A DNA stretch of 64,000 nucleotides from a bacterium ADurb.Bin157 (GTDB lineage Bacteria; Muiribacteriota; Ozemobacteria; Ozemobacterales; Ozemobacteraceae). The translations under genes were made by a program, and so were the position numbers. Positions 26,705 to 35,659 of this stretch are shown one piece after another (position 1 is the stretch's first letter; every line of letters starts with the position of its first letter). The notes under the pieces are model-generated. The model made no database searches and had not been told where the DNA came from. It saw nothing but the letters and a program-made list of their open reading frames with translations. The stretch covers positions 1 to 64,000 of the forward strand of contig MWDD01000003.1 in NCBI GenBank assembly GCA_002070375.1, read 5' to 3'.

Positions 26705-28288
26705 ATGTCTGATTTGCCTATGCAAAAACCTGATTTTGAAGAAAAAATACAGCAACAGGTTTTACGTTATGAGTATGTTTTAGAAGCCCTTAGCGACATA
26801 GGTGACGAATTATGTCGAGTGAGCAGTTTTGATGCACAGCTAAAGTCTTTATTACACCTTTTGCTTGGCACCCTTGGCATCAGAAAAGGCGGCATTTTTC
26901 TTTTTGACGAGCAAACGCAAAAACTTAATCTGCAATGCTCTTGGAAGCTTGTACACAAAACTTTTGAACATGAGATGACAAAACAACAGGCTGATTCGCT
27001 TAGTAATGATTCGGCAGAAATAACTTATCGCGTAAAAGGTTTCCCTCATCTTACTCCACTTTTTGAAGCTTTTGAGACTGATAACCTAGACTGTGTTTCT
27101 GTTTTAAAAGTTCGCGAGCGATTTATCGGTCTTTTAATTGTTGGTCATAAATTGAAAGAAATTGCATTAACCGAAAAAGAGGTCAGTTTTTTAAAAACTT
27201 TATCAAGAAACATATCTGTAGCAATAAATAATTATTTGATGCTGAATGACCTCAGATCTGCCAATGCTCAACTTGATGAAAAAATGCGAGAAGTAAGTAT
27301 CTTATACCAAGCCTCACAAATGATCTCATCAGAACTACAAATTAAAGCTCTGATGAATATGGCAATGAGTGCTATTTCAGGCATAACAACTATTGAACGC
27401 GGAACCGCTTGGCTATATGACGAAGAACACAAAACCTTTAATCTAACGGCTCAAATTGGAACATTAGAAGAAACTCCGGCTATTGTTGAATTAGATTCAT
27501 CATCAATTTTTCAACTTGCTCATGAAAAAAAAGATTCTTTTGAAATCACAGAAGAATCTAAAGCCTCTTTTGTTTTAAGTGAAATCGACAGCAATATATT
27601 TGGACAAAATTTTGTTGTCGTTCCTATTGTGAACCAGGGCGAAATTCTTGGTTTGGTACATTTATGCGCTGCTGCGGAGGCGAATGGTTTCACTGCACGC
27701 GACATCAGATTAATTAAAGTATTTGCTATTCAATTAGGCGCTGCCGTAAAAAAGGCTCAATTATATGAACAAGCAATTACTGACGGAATGACAAAGCTGT
27801 ATTTGCACAGATATTTTAAACAAAGATTACTCGACGAAATAAAGAGAGCTACCAGATTTAAAAGGAATCTGGCGCTTATAATGGTTGACATTGATCATTT
27901 TAAACTTCTAAACGACAATTATGGTCATCAAACCGGTGATGAGGTTTTAAAAAGAGTTGCCGGAATATTAAGAAAAGCAGTCAGAACGCATGATTTACCG
28001 GTCAGATATGGCGGAGAAGAATTTGCTTTGGTTTTACCTGAAACAGACATGGTCGGAGCAGTAGCCGTTGCCGAAAGAATCAGGAAAACAATAGAAAAAG
28101 AAGTTATAGAATACGGCGGAGCTGTAATACAAAAAACAGCAAGCTTTGGTGTCTCTGTTTTTCCGGATTGTGCAGGAGACATGGATTCTCTTATCAAAGC
28201 AGCGGACGTTGCATTATATTGGTCAAAAGAACATGGCAGAAACCAAGTCACAGCCGCTCCAAGTGTGGCTTCAAGAGAAACCCAGTAA
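26705..28288 (+). CDS. cytoplasmic GAF-GAF-GGDEF diguanylate cyclase
   Basis: 527 residues and no membrane segment. Two GAF-like domains (about residues 20-180 and 200-350) precede a GGDEF domain with active-site RYGGEEFALVLPETD. The inhibitory I-site is present as RTHD five residues before GGEEF, so product inhibition is expected. DIDHFKLLNDNYGHQTGDEVL is the Mg/GTP-binding part. It makes cyclic di-GMP from GTP. It is co-transcribed with the STAS protein, so its activity is probably set by partner switching or by GAF ligands. GAF ligands are unknown. Confidence 0.92.
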   Translation: MSDLPMQKPDFEEKIQQQVLRYEYVLEALSDIGDELCRVSSFDAQLKSLLHLLLGTLGIRKGGIFLFDEQTQKLNLQCSWKLVHKTFEHEMTKQQADSLSNDSAEITYRVKGFPHLTPLFEAFETDNLDCVSVLKVRERFIGLLIVGHKLKEIALTEKEVSFLKTLSRNISVAINNYLMLNDLRSANAQLDEKMREVSILYQASQMISSELQIKALMNMAMSAISGITTIERGTAWLYDEEHKTFNLTAQIGTLEETPAIVELDSSSIFQLAHEKKDSFEITEESKASFVLSEIDSNIFGQNFVVVPIVNQGEILGLVHLCAAAEANGFTARDIRLIKVFAIQLGAAVKKAQLYEQAITDGMTKLYLHRYFKQRLLDEIKRATRFKRNLALIMVDIDHFKLLNDNYGHQTGDEVLKRVAGILRKAVRTHDLPVRYGGEEFALVLPETDMVGAVAVAERIRKTIEKEVIEYGGAVIQKTASFGVSVFPDCAGDMDSLIKAADVALYWSKEHGRNQVTAAPSVASRETQ

Positions 28289-28313
28289 GTTAATAATGTA
28301 TTAACCGAATATC

Positions 28314-31007
28314 TTACTGATTTTTTTTATTAAATTTCACAGATACGGCAGTAATGTCATCATGTTGTCTTGCGAGCTTTGAAAATTCTTGAAGTTTTGA
28401 AAGCAAATCTGCTGTCGGGTTATTACCTTTATATGAAACTAAAAATTTCTTTAATTTTTTTTCGCCGAATTCCTCTTCACTTACGTTTCTCGCTTCAGTA
28501 ACTCCATCTGTGTACATCCAGAGGATATCACCGTCATTCAAATTGAAACTAATTGTTTGATATTCAAAACCTTCAACAATCCCAAGAGGCAACCCTTTTG
28601 AATTTTTTGCATGTATTGCATTGCCATTCATAGGAACGACAAAAGCCGGGTTATGTCCGGCACTTGACAATTCTACCTGCCCGGTAATTGAATCGATTAT
28701 GGCATACATTGCAGTAATAAAGCGATCATTTGTGATATTTTTGGCAATAATATTATTTGCACGAAACAAAACTTCAGCAGCAGACATCTTAGCCAGATCC
28801 ATGGTTGATAAAGTTGTTTTAAATACTGTCATAATTATTGCTGCGGGGACGTTTTTTCCTGAAGCATCAGCAATAACAACTCTAATTTTGCCGTCTTTTA
28901 AATCAAAAAAGTCATAATAATCTCCCCCAACCTCAGCCGCCGGTTGGTTTATTTTGCTTATTTCTAAGCCATCAATATTAGGCACTCTTCTTGGAAGCAG
29001 GTTTTCTTGGATTTCTCTTGCCATATTCAGTTGATCATCAAGCATTTTTTTCTGATCATGTTCTAACAACAATGCGTCAGTTTCTATAATAGAAGCTATT
29101 TGGCTAGCAATTATTTGAATAAAAAATATTTCTTGCCAAGAAAGCTTAACATTTTCCCCCATGAAGTAGACAAAAAGGAGTCCTCTTGCATTTTGAACAA
29201 TACTGGGATCTTTTTCAGGAACTTTTAGCTTTTCAGTCAGCAAACTTCCTTTTAGACCAGACTCATAAAGCTTTTCACCTTTTTCGAGGGAAACATTTGC
29301 ATTATCATGAAAATTTTTTGGTATTGGTAATAAAGGATAACTCTCAATAAAGAATTCAGGCCCGGATTCTGTTCCAAGCCTAATATCATTAAACTGTTCA
29401 AAATAATAACCCGTCAGGCCCTTGTTTAAAGGCATAAGCTCAGGTTCTGAATTATCGGGGTCGTCAGGATTATATCCGGTAGATTTAAAATACGAAAGTG
29501 ATTCTTCACTATTTTTGAAGTTTTCGCTATATTCAGGATTACCAATCCTCATAAAGTATTTTTTTTCTGTTTCAGGCTCTTCATAAATAACCATAGCCTT
29601 GGCCAAATCAATTTTTGGACAATGCTCAATCAATTGCTGCAGCACCAACGTTATAGCATTTTCAATACGCTCAAACGGATAATCATAACGATCTTCAATT
29701 TCATGCAAGTCTCTGTATATACTGGTAAGACTATGTATTGACTCAAGGTATCTCCTATTAATTTCACCTTGAACATTGAGTCTCCTTACCATTGAGTTGA
29801 AAGCTAAACTTAACTCATCAATTTCAGAAATACCCGACTGCTCAAGAGTTAAAGAATTTTTACCAAGTTGGAATTCGCTGACACCGTGGTTTAATTTTTC
29901 AAGAGGGCGGCTCACAGAACGAGGAAACTCGTACACAAGATATATGCTAACCGCCAAGATTAAGCCAAGAAAAGAAAGCATTACATGGTAATTGTCAGAG
30001 GCTCTGTTAATAAGCTGATCAGAGACTGCGAAGATTTTTCTCCAGAAAAATTCAGACCTGGCATGAGCCAAAGAGACAGCATTTTGTCTCACCGAAGTTG
30101 CGTCTGTAAGTGTTTTATTTATTTGATCTTCAGTTTCAATAAAATCAAGCTCAGGCACCTCAATAACGTTCCTAAGTTTTATAAAAGCGTCATAAAAGCT
30201 CTTAATTTTAATTTCAATTTGTGTTAAAACCCTTTTATGAATTGGCAAGCGGCTTTGAGAAATAACTTTTGAAACCAAGGAAAGTATTGCTCTTAAGCGC
30301 CGTTCAACTCTATTTGCTGACAAAGTTGTTTTATTATCGTCTTTCTTTTTATCAGTATCTTCTGAATGTTCTGAATTTTTTTTAATAGAAAGATAGACGG
30401 ACATTTCCGAATCAGCAACAATCAAATCCTTTTCAATACGAGAAATATTATCCATCAAGCTTGAGGTGCCAACTAAAGATTCTTTAAAATCGGCTGAAGA
30501 AAATGTCTCGCGCCAACTTTGCATCATGCTTTTAAATTGTTCTAAAAGATCTAAAATTTCTGTTTTCGCATTTTCAGTTGCAATTTCACGTTTCTCAGAA
30601 AATTTACTTTGAAGACGATTTCTTTTGTTAACAAGAAGTTCAAGCGCTTTTATTTGGCTCATATACCCCATACACTTATACTTTATTTCAGTGTATGCCG
30701 GCAAATCATCTGTAAGAACTATAAGTTCACCGATACTAAGCAAATATCCTTCGAGATTCTCGGATATTTCATTATAAGAAATATTCTTATCAATCCCAAA
30801 CTTTACATGATCTTTTATAGATTCACCAACCCTAGACCAGTACTCCGCAAACCGCTCGTATTGTCTTGCTATTTTAAAATTAATAGGCAGGTCTCTTACT
30901 AAAAAGCCCTCAATATCGTTATAGCTTTTATTTGTCAAGAATATAAAAACTACAACTACAACAAGAACTGCCAGCATGCCTCTTGCTATTTTCTGCTGTA
31001 ATCGCAT
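28314..31007 (-). CDS. membrane sensor with HAMP and SpoIIE-type PP2C phosphatase
   Basis: 897 residues. The ATG at 31007 follows ACGGAG. The first membrane helix is at about residues 8-27 (GMLAVLVVVVVFIFL). A long helical extracytoplasmic sensor of about 310 residues ends at a second helix (MLSFLGLILAVSIYLVY). HAMP follows, then a GAF-like segment, then a SpoIIE/RsbU phosphatase domain (EVGGDYYDFFDLKDGKI, VIADASGKNVPAAI, WMYTDGVTEARN). Family members dephosphorylate STAS proteins. The STAS gene at 26349 is the obvious candidate substrate, though this is inferred from proximity only. Confidence 0.9.
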   Translation of the reverse strand: MRLQQKIARGMLAVLVVVVVFIFLTNKSYNDIEGFLVRDLPINFKIARQYERFAEYWSRVGESIKDHVKFGIDKNISYNEISENLEGYLLSIGELIVLTDDLPAYTEIKYKCMGYMSQIKALELLVNKRNRLQSKFSEKREIATENAKTEILDLLEQFKSMMQSWRETFSSADFKESLVGTSSLMDNISRIEKDLIVADSEMSVYLSIKKNSEHSEDTDKKKDDNKTTLSANRVERRLRAILSLVSKVISQSRLPIHKRVLTQIEIKIKSFYDAFIKLRNVIEVPELDFIETEDQINKTLTDATSVRQNAVSLAHARSEFFWRKIFAVSDQLINRASDNYHVMLSFLGLILAVSIYLVYEFPRSVSRPLEKLNHGVSEFQLGKNSLTLEQSGISEIDELSLAFNSMVRRLNVQGEINRRYLESIHSLTSIYRDLHEIEDRYDYPFERIENAITLVLQQLIEHCPKIDLAKAMVIYEEPETEKKYFMRIGNPEYSENFKNSEESLSYFKSTGYNPDDPDNSEPELMPLNKGLTGYYFEQFNDIRLGTESGPEFFIESYPLLPIPKNFHDNANVSLEKGEKLYESGLKGSLLTEKLKVPEKDPSIVQNARGLLFVYFMGENVKLSWQEIFFIQIIASQIASIIETDALLLEHDQKKMLDDQLNMAREIQENLLPRRVPNIDGLEISKINQPAAEVGGDYYDFFDLKDGKIRVVIADASGKNVPAAIIMTVFKTTLSTMDLAKMSAAEVLFRANNIIAKNITNDRFITAMYAIIDSITGQVELSSAGHNPAFVVPMNGNAIHAKNSKGLPLGIVEGFEYQTISFNLNDGDILWMYTDGVTEARNVSEEEFGEKKLKKFLVSYKGNNPTADLLSKLQEFSKLARQHDDITAVSVKFNKKNQ

Positions 31008-31022
31008 TAAATCTCCGTAAAA

Positions 31023-32108
31023 CTAAACATTAAATCTAAATTCAACCATGTCACCATCTGACATTAAATATTCTTTTCCTTCAAGCCTCGCTAATCCTGC
31101 GGCTTTTACATTTGCCACGCTCCCCTTTTCTTTAAAAGCAACAAAAGGTATCACTTCTGCTCTTATAAATCCACGCTCTATGTCAGAATGAATTTTTCCT
31201 GCAGCCCTTTGTGCTTTTGTTCCTGCCTGTATCGGCCAAGCACGAACTTCATCAGGTCCATATGTTAAAAAACTTATATAATTTAACAGACGATATGCTT
31301 CAGAAATTAATCGATTTCGCCCTGATTCAGTTATACCAAATTCTTCTAAGAAAACAGCTTCTTCTTCGGGTGACAGTGAAGAAATTTCCATTTCTGTGGC
31401 AGCAGAAATCAATATTGGAGTCCAGCCTCTTTCTGTGCAAGCATTCTTAAACGAAATAACTTTTTCATCTTTTTCGTTTTTAAATTGTTCGTCAGAACAA
31501 TTACCGACAAGAAGCAAGGGTTTTTGAGTTAAAAATCTATAACCCTTCAACGAATGAAGCTGTTCTTCATTTAAATCGAGAGCTGAAATAAATTTATTGT
31601 CTTCAAGATTTTTCTTTAAAGTCTCCATAAGTTCAAGCTCTTTTATTTGTTCGGACTTTTTTACAGATTTCATTTCTTTTTGAAGTCGTTCAATTTTATT
31701 AATAACCATCTCAAGGTCGCTAAATATAAACTCAAGAGAAATTTCATCAAGGTCTGCCGCAGGGTCAATTTTATTATGAATGTGAGGAACAGTATTGCTT
31801 TCAAAAAGTCTTACCACAAGCATTATTGCTTCACATATCCTTATGTTTCCAAGTGTTTTACTTGCGGACTTATTGTCTTCACTGCTTATACCGGGAATAT
31901 CCGTAAACTCAACCGTAGCGTATGTTACTTTTTTGGGTTTATATATTGAAGCCAAATAGTCAATACGATCGTCGGGAACTTTGACCACGCCGTTATTTAT
32001 TTCATCCGACTGCACCAAATAATCTCGAGTCTGAGCTTGAGCCCTTGTAGCCATATTAAAAATGCTTGTTTTGCCTGACATTGGCAAACCTGCTAAACCA
32101 ATTTTCAT
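31023..32108 (-). CDS. YchF/OLA1-like GTPase or ATPase, divergent
   Basis: 361 residues from ATG at 32108 with GGAG upstream; an in-frame TTG overlapping that site is rejected. The G domain has P-loop GLPMSGKTS (the family has GLPNVGKST) and switch II DIPG. The G4 position reads NCSDE, not NKxD, as in YchF. A coiled-coil insert (about residues 130-175) and a C-terminal TGS-like domain (GTKAQRAAGKIHSDIERGF, EGKEYLMSDGDMVEFRFNV) match YchF closely. YchF proteins bind ribosomes and hydrolyse ATP. The altered P-loop suggests a paralogue rather than the standard ychF. Confidence 0.85.
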   Translation of the reverse strand: MKIGLAGLPMSGKTSIFNMATRAQAQTRDYLVQSDEINNGVVKVPDDRIDYLASIYKPKKVTYATVEFTDIPGISSEDNKSASKTLGNIRICEAIMLVVRLFESNTVPHIHNKIDPAADLDEISLEFIFSDLEMVINKIERLQKEMKSVKKSEQIKELELMETLKKNLEDNKFISALDLNEEQLHSLKGYRFLTQKPLLLVGNCSDEQFKNEKDEKVISFKNACTERGWTPILISAATEMEISSLSPEEEAVFLEEFGITESGRNRLISEAYRLLNYISFLTYGPDEVRAWPIQAGTKAQRAAGKIHSDIERGFIRAEVIPFVAFKEKGSVANVKAAGLARLEGKEYLMSDGDMVEFRFNV

Positions 32109-32182
32109 TTGTATCTCCAATTTAATAAATTGTTGCGTATTCTACCATACTATCGTTTAAGTAGCTATTCTATTAAATTCGT

Positions 32183-34204
32183 TTAATTTTTTTCAGTTAC
32201 TAGATACATGGCGAAAGCGCCCAAAAACATCGAAATTCCATTCAATAAAATTGCATACCAAAGACACTTATACTCATCCTCATATTTTTTGATAGGAGTT
32301 AATGCAAAAAGTATTTGTTCAGGAATTTCCTTCAAAGGCGAAGCAAGAATCATGTAGTTTTCACCGCCGATTTGGGTAATGAGCTGTTGTCTGGAATCAT
32401 TCTGCAAAATTTTAAGTTTCAAATCTTTTGGGAATCTGTACTTACTATATTCAATCGGATAAGGCATGGCAGAATCTTCTTTGCTTAGCATAATAAAATC
32501 TACTTCGTTATTCATTAAACCTTTTTTTAATGTAAATTGAATTTTCTGTTGTAAATAATCATCAGAGAAGCCTGCTGTTCTTGTCCAAATTATCGCTAAT
32601 AAAGGATCTCTCGTCTTCTTATCTCCTATAAATGTTGAAAAAACGTAATATCTCTTATTTGTAAGCCAAAACTCACTGATTTTTTGAAATTTTTCAAAGG
32701 GCTTTAACAGATCTTTTCCTTCTTCTAATCCCTCTGTATAAGCTTTTGTCATATTTTGAACAAGAGCATGTTGAATTTTTGATGCAAAACTCAATTCTGA
32801 ATCTAATTGCTCGGAATAAATTTTCATGGCAGCAGGCTTTAAAAATTGCTTAACAATATCACCGCTGCCTTTTGAGGGAAATGAATATTTTAATCCACCC
32901 GACTTATCAAAAACATAAAGCCTATCCAGGAATTTTTGTTTTTTTAATTGCTCTGACAAATCGGCAATTTCTTTCGTATTAAGCTCAAACAAGTCGTTTG
33001 AAAGACCCAATTTTAAATATTTTTTTTCTAATGCAAGAACAGCAATTTTGTAGCCATCATCAACTTCATCAATAGAATCTGATAAATTTTCAACAATTTG
33101 TTTCATCCGGCTATCTTTATCTAGCTCTAGATATGAGAAACCAAATAACAAGAATAATAAAACAGGAAAAGTAAATAGCAAAACCGTATATTCAGACATC
33201 TCGACCTTAATCTCCTTAAATAGTAAGCCTTTAAGAAAAAAGATCGAAATAGTCAATAGAATAATCTGAAAAAAAAGCTTAAACTCATAAATATCCTTCT
33301 CATCTTTTAATGCAATACAATATATAAGTTTGTCATCATCCAAAAAGCCGGCATTAATCATGTAATTATTAGTTACGGCCTTTGATATTCCGGATTCAGC
33401 CATTTTTCCTACAGAGTTTCTAATATTTTTTAAATTTAAATTTATGTTCTTTTTTATAGTTTTTGGATAAGAGGAGGCTAAGTCAGTTAGATTAATTATT
33501 CCCCATTGCTTATTAGATGGCGCAATCAGATTTTGTTTATCTAACACAAGGCGCATCGAAAAATTCAAAGGGATATCTTTTTCTTCACACCAAGCAAGCA
33601 TGCCTCCCAAAAAAGTCTTTTCAGAATCGCTTGAATAAAAAGTATTCCAATAAAAATACCCGGGTTTTCCCTTAATATTTGCTTGAATAAGCTCCGACTT
33701 ACGCAATAAAAAGTCAACCGGATTAATTGAACCCAAAAAGGCAGAAAAATAAGCCTTATTTTTAACAATTTGCGTTGAATTACTATTTGTCTCAGATTCG
33801 ACCAGAGAGCTAAATATCTTATGAGTAACAGTTTTCAAACTTTCATCTTTTTCTGCCAATGTAACAGGGTTGGCTTTTGCGTCAAAAAAACGAAACTTAA
33901 AAAAACTTAAGCCAATTTTATTGAGTTCTTCAAGTCTTGTTCCCAGATTCTTAGAATTAACCGGTTCTTCTTGTAACATGCCATAAGAAAAATTCAATTG
34001 TTTCTGGAGAAAAACAAGTTCATTGCCTTCATGCTTGATTTTTATCATATCTTGCTTCGTTTGCCTAAAAAAATCTGAAACTAATTTATTCGTTGCGTTT
34101 TTCACAAAATATGAGGTCATAAAAAATGAAGACAAAATAGGAATAATTACACAAAAAATTGTAATTAGAATTTGAATATTTAATCTAGTTCTGTTATTAA
34201 GCAT
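32183..34204 (-). CDS. large membrane sensor protein lacking an effector domain
   Basis: 673 residues, not recognised as a named family. Membrane helix 1 is at about residues 10-32 (LITIFCVIIPILSSFFM). A roughly 270-residue extracytoplasmic region follows, then two adjacent central helices (LFFQIILLTISIFFLKGLLF, VLLFTFPVLLFLLFGFSYL). A second extracytoplasmic region of about 280 residues ends at a final helix (WYAILLNGISMFLGAFAMYL) with only five residues after it. This is the layout of a dual-domain receptor with a HAMP or catalytic output removed. Downstream DNA before the YchF-like gene is only 74 nt and holds no remnant. It may signal through a partner in the membrane. Confidence 0.65.
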   Translation of the reverse strand: MLNNRTRLNIQILITIFCVIIPILSSFFMTSYFVKNATNKLVSDFFRQTKQDMIKIKHEGNELVFLQKQLNFSYGMLQEEPVNSKNLGTRLEELNKIGLSFFKFRFFDAKANPVTLAEKDESLKTVTHKIFSSLVESETNSNSTQIVKNKAYFSAFLGSINPVDFLLRKSELIQANIKGKPGYFYWNTFYSSDSEKTFLGGMLAWCEEKDIPLNFSMRLVLDKQNLIAPSNKQWGIINLTDLASSYPKTIKKNINLNLKNIRNSVGKMAESGISKAVTNNYMINAGFLDDDKLIYCIALKDEKDIYEFKLFFQIILLTISIFFLKGLLFKEIKVEMSEYTVLLFTFPVLLFLLFGFSYLELDKDSRMKQIVENLSDSIDEVDDGYKIAVLALEKKYLKLGLSNDLFELNTKEIADLSEQLKKQKFLDRLYVFDKSGGLKYSFPSKGSGDIVKQFLKPAAMKIYSEQLDSELSFASKIQHALVQNMTKAYTEGLEEGKDLLKPFEKFQKISEFWLTNKRYYVFSTFIGDKKTRDPLLAIIWTRTAGFSDDYLQQKIQFTLKKGLMNNEVDFIMLSKEDSAMPYPIEYSKYRFPKDLKLKILQNDSRQQLITQIGGENYMILASPLKEIPEQILFALTPIKKYEDEYKCLWYAILLNGISMFLGAFAMYLVTEKN

Positions 34205-34266
34205 ACTTGTATGATATCATGATATTAGAGTATGGAAATATTTATATTTACAAACCGGGGAAACAT

Positions 34267-35292
34267 ATGACTAAAGGATTTAATTCTTTATTTTTATCAG
34301 TATTATTAATAATGAGTGTAGCCATTGTCTTTTCAATGCCTATTGATCCTAATGCCGCAAAACACTTTTCAAAAGCAGAAAACTCTTTTAAGAATAAAGA
34401 TTTGAAATCTGCTGAAAACTCTTTACTTGAAGCTCTTAAGTTAGAACCGGACAACGCTGTTTACAGATACATATTAGGGCAAGTGCAATATATGCAAAAT
34501 AACTTATTAGAGGCTAAAAACAATCTTGAAATAGTATCAAGGTCTCGCATTTCTCAAGATAAGGGTGAAGAATATAATTCAAAATTGAAAAATTATAAAA
34601 AAAAGATTAGAGATTTACAATCTAGAATGTCCACAGAGGGAGAAAATAAGTTCAAAGTCTACGAAAAAAATAAAGCCAGTCCACAAAAACTTAAACTTGC
34701 CGTAACTCTTTATCAAGCATTCCGCCTTAACCCCGGGCTTAGATATAAAAATTTCAAATTACTTGAAGAAATTACGAGTATATATGAGTCAGCGCTTCAA
34801 AAGTCCTTTGAAGGAACCGACTGGCAAAAAGAGCCCATGCTCCAGTTGGCATTTATATATGAAATATCAAACAAGAAGGATAAAGCGGCAGAAGTTTACA
34901 TGAGGGCCTTAGACTATGTTGAAGACTCAAACGAAGAATTTATCATTACTCATAAATTCGATTATCTTAACCGATCAAACAAAGAAAAACTATTAGATAC
35001 AATTGAAGCCGGAGATTTCACAAGACAAGACTTTGAAGACCTTATGGGCAGCAATGCCCAAGAAATCAGTGAAAGCGACAGGAAAAAGATAGACGACATG
35101 TTAGAAGATGCAAGTAGCAAGCTACAAAATGCCGGAACTGACGAAGAACGAGAAAGAGTATTAGAAGATATAAAAGCTCAGATACTTGAAAAACAGAAAA
35201 AAGGTGAATTCCAATTAAATGACAAGCTAAAGAAAAAGCTAGAAGCAGAAGGCAAAACTATGGAAGACTATCTTAAAGAACAGGGACTGTAA
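34267..35292 (+). CDS. secreted TPR protein with charged C-terminal coiled coil
   Basis: 341 residues from ATG at 34267, with GGGGA at 34257-34261. The signal peptide (FLSVLLIMSVAIVFS) is followed by two or three TPR units (AENSLLEALKLEPDNAVYRY, GQVQYMQNNLLEAKNNL). A long Lys/Glu-rich helical tail ends ..DYLKEQGL, resembling a disordered coiled coil. It is expected to be periplasmic and to mediate protein-protein contact. It is followed 3 nt later by the CbiX-like gene, so they share a transcript. No catalytic motif was seen. Confidence 0.75.
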   Translation: MTKGFNSLFLSVLLIMSVAIVFSMPIDPNAAKHFSKAENSFKNKDLKSAENSLLEALKLEPDNAVYRYILGQVQYMQNNLLEAKNNLEIVSRSRISQDKGEEYNSKLKNYKKKIRDLQSRMSTEGENKFKVYEKNKASPQKLKLAVTLYQAFRLNPGLRYKNFKLLEEITSIYESALQKSFEGTDWQKEPMLQLAFIYEISNKKDKAAEVYMRALDYVEDSNEEFIITHKFDYLNRSNKEKLLDTIEAGDFTRQDFEDLMGSNAQEISESDRKKIDDMLEDASSKLQNAGTDEERERVLEDIKAQILEKQKKGEFQLNDKLKKKLEAEGKTMEDYLKEQGL

Positions 35293-35295
35293 TTT

Positions 35296-35655
35296 ATGCA
35301 GACAAAAACGCTTTTGCTTTTTCATGGAACCTCCGGAAATGAACCCCTTGAAAAAATGTCAGTTTTTGAAAATAATATTCGTAACTTTTCAAAAGAAGAC
35401 AATGATTTAACTATTTGTTATTTAAAAAGCCAGGCTCCATTACTGCAAACAGCTCTCGAACGAGCAGCACAAAAAGGCATATCTACCATTAGAGTATTTC
35501 CGATGTTTCTTCTTCCCGGTACTCACATAAATTCAGATATTCCTGCAATTATAGATAATTTCAATAAAAATTACACGCAAGTCAATGTAATTCTTGAGAA
35601 GTGCTTAACGCAAGATTTATATTTTGCGAAATACGTTTCAGACAGAGTCAAATGA
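35296..35655 (+). CDS. CbiX/SirB-like single-domain chelatase
   Basis: 119 residues. It has the small CbiX pattern: HG at the start (LLLFHGTSGN), a middle ALERAAQKGISTIRVFPMFL, and the second His in GTHINSDIPAI. The two His residues of small sirohydrochlorin chelatases, which insert Co or Fe, are both present. No other corrin or siroheme gene is nearby. It could serve siroheme synthesis, cobalamin synthesis or a different cofactor. The preceding TPR gene ends 3 nt before and the following deacetylase begins 4 nt after it. Confidence 0.75.
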   Translation: MQTKTLLLFHGTSGNEPLEKMSVFENNIRNFSKEDNDLTICYLKSQAPLLQTALERAAQKGISTIRVFPMFLLPGTHINSDIPAIIDNFNKNYTQVNVILEKCLTQDLYFAKYVSDRVK

Positions 35656-35659
35656 TCAA

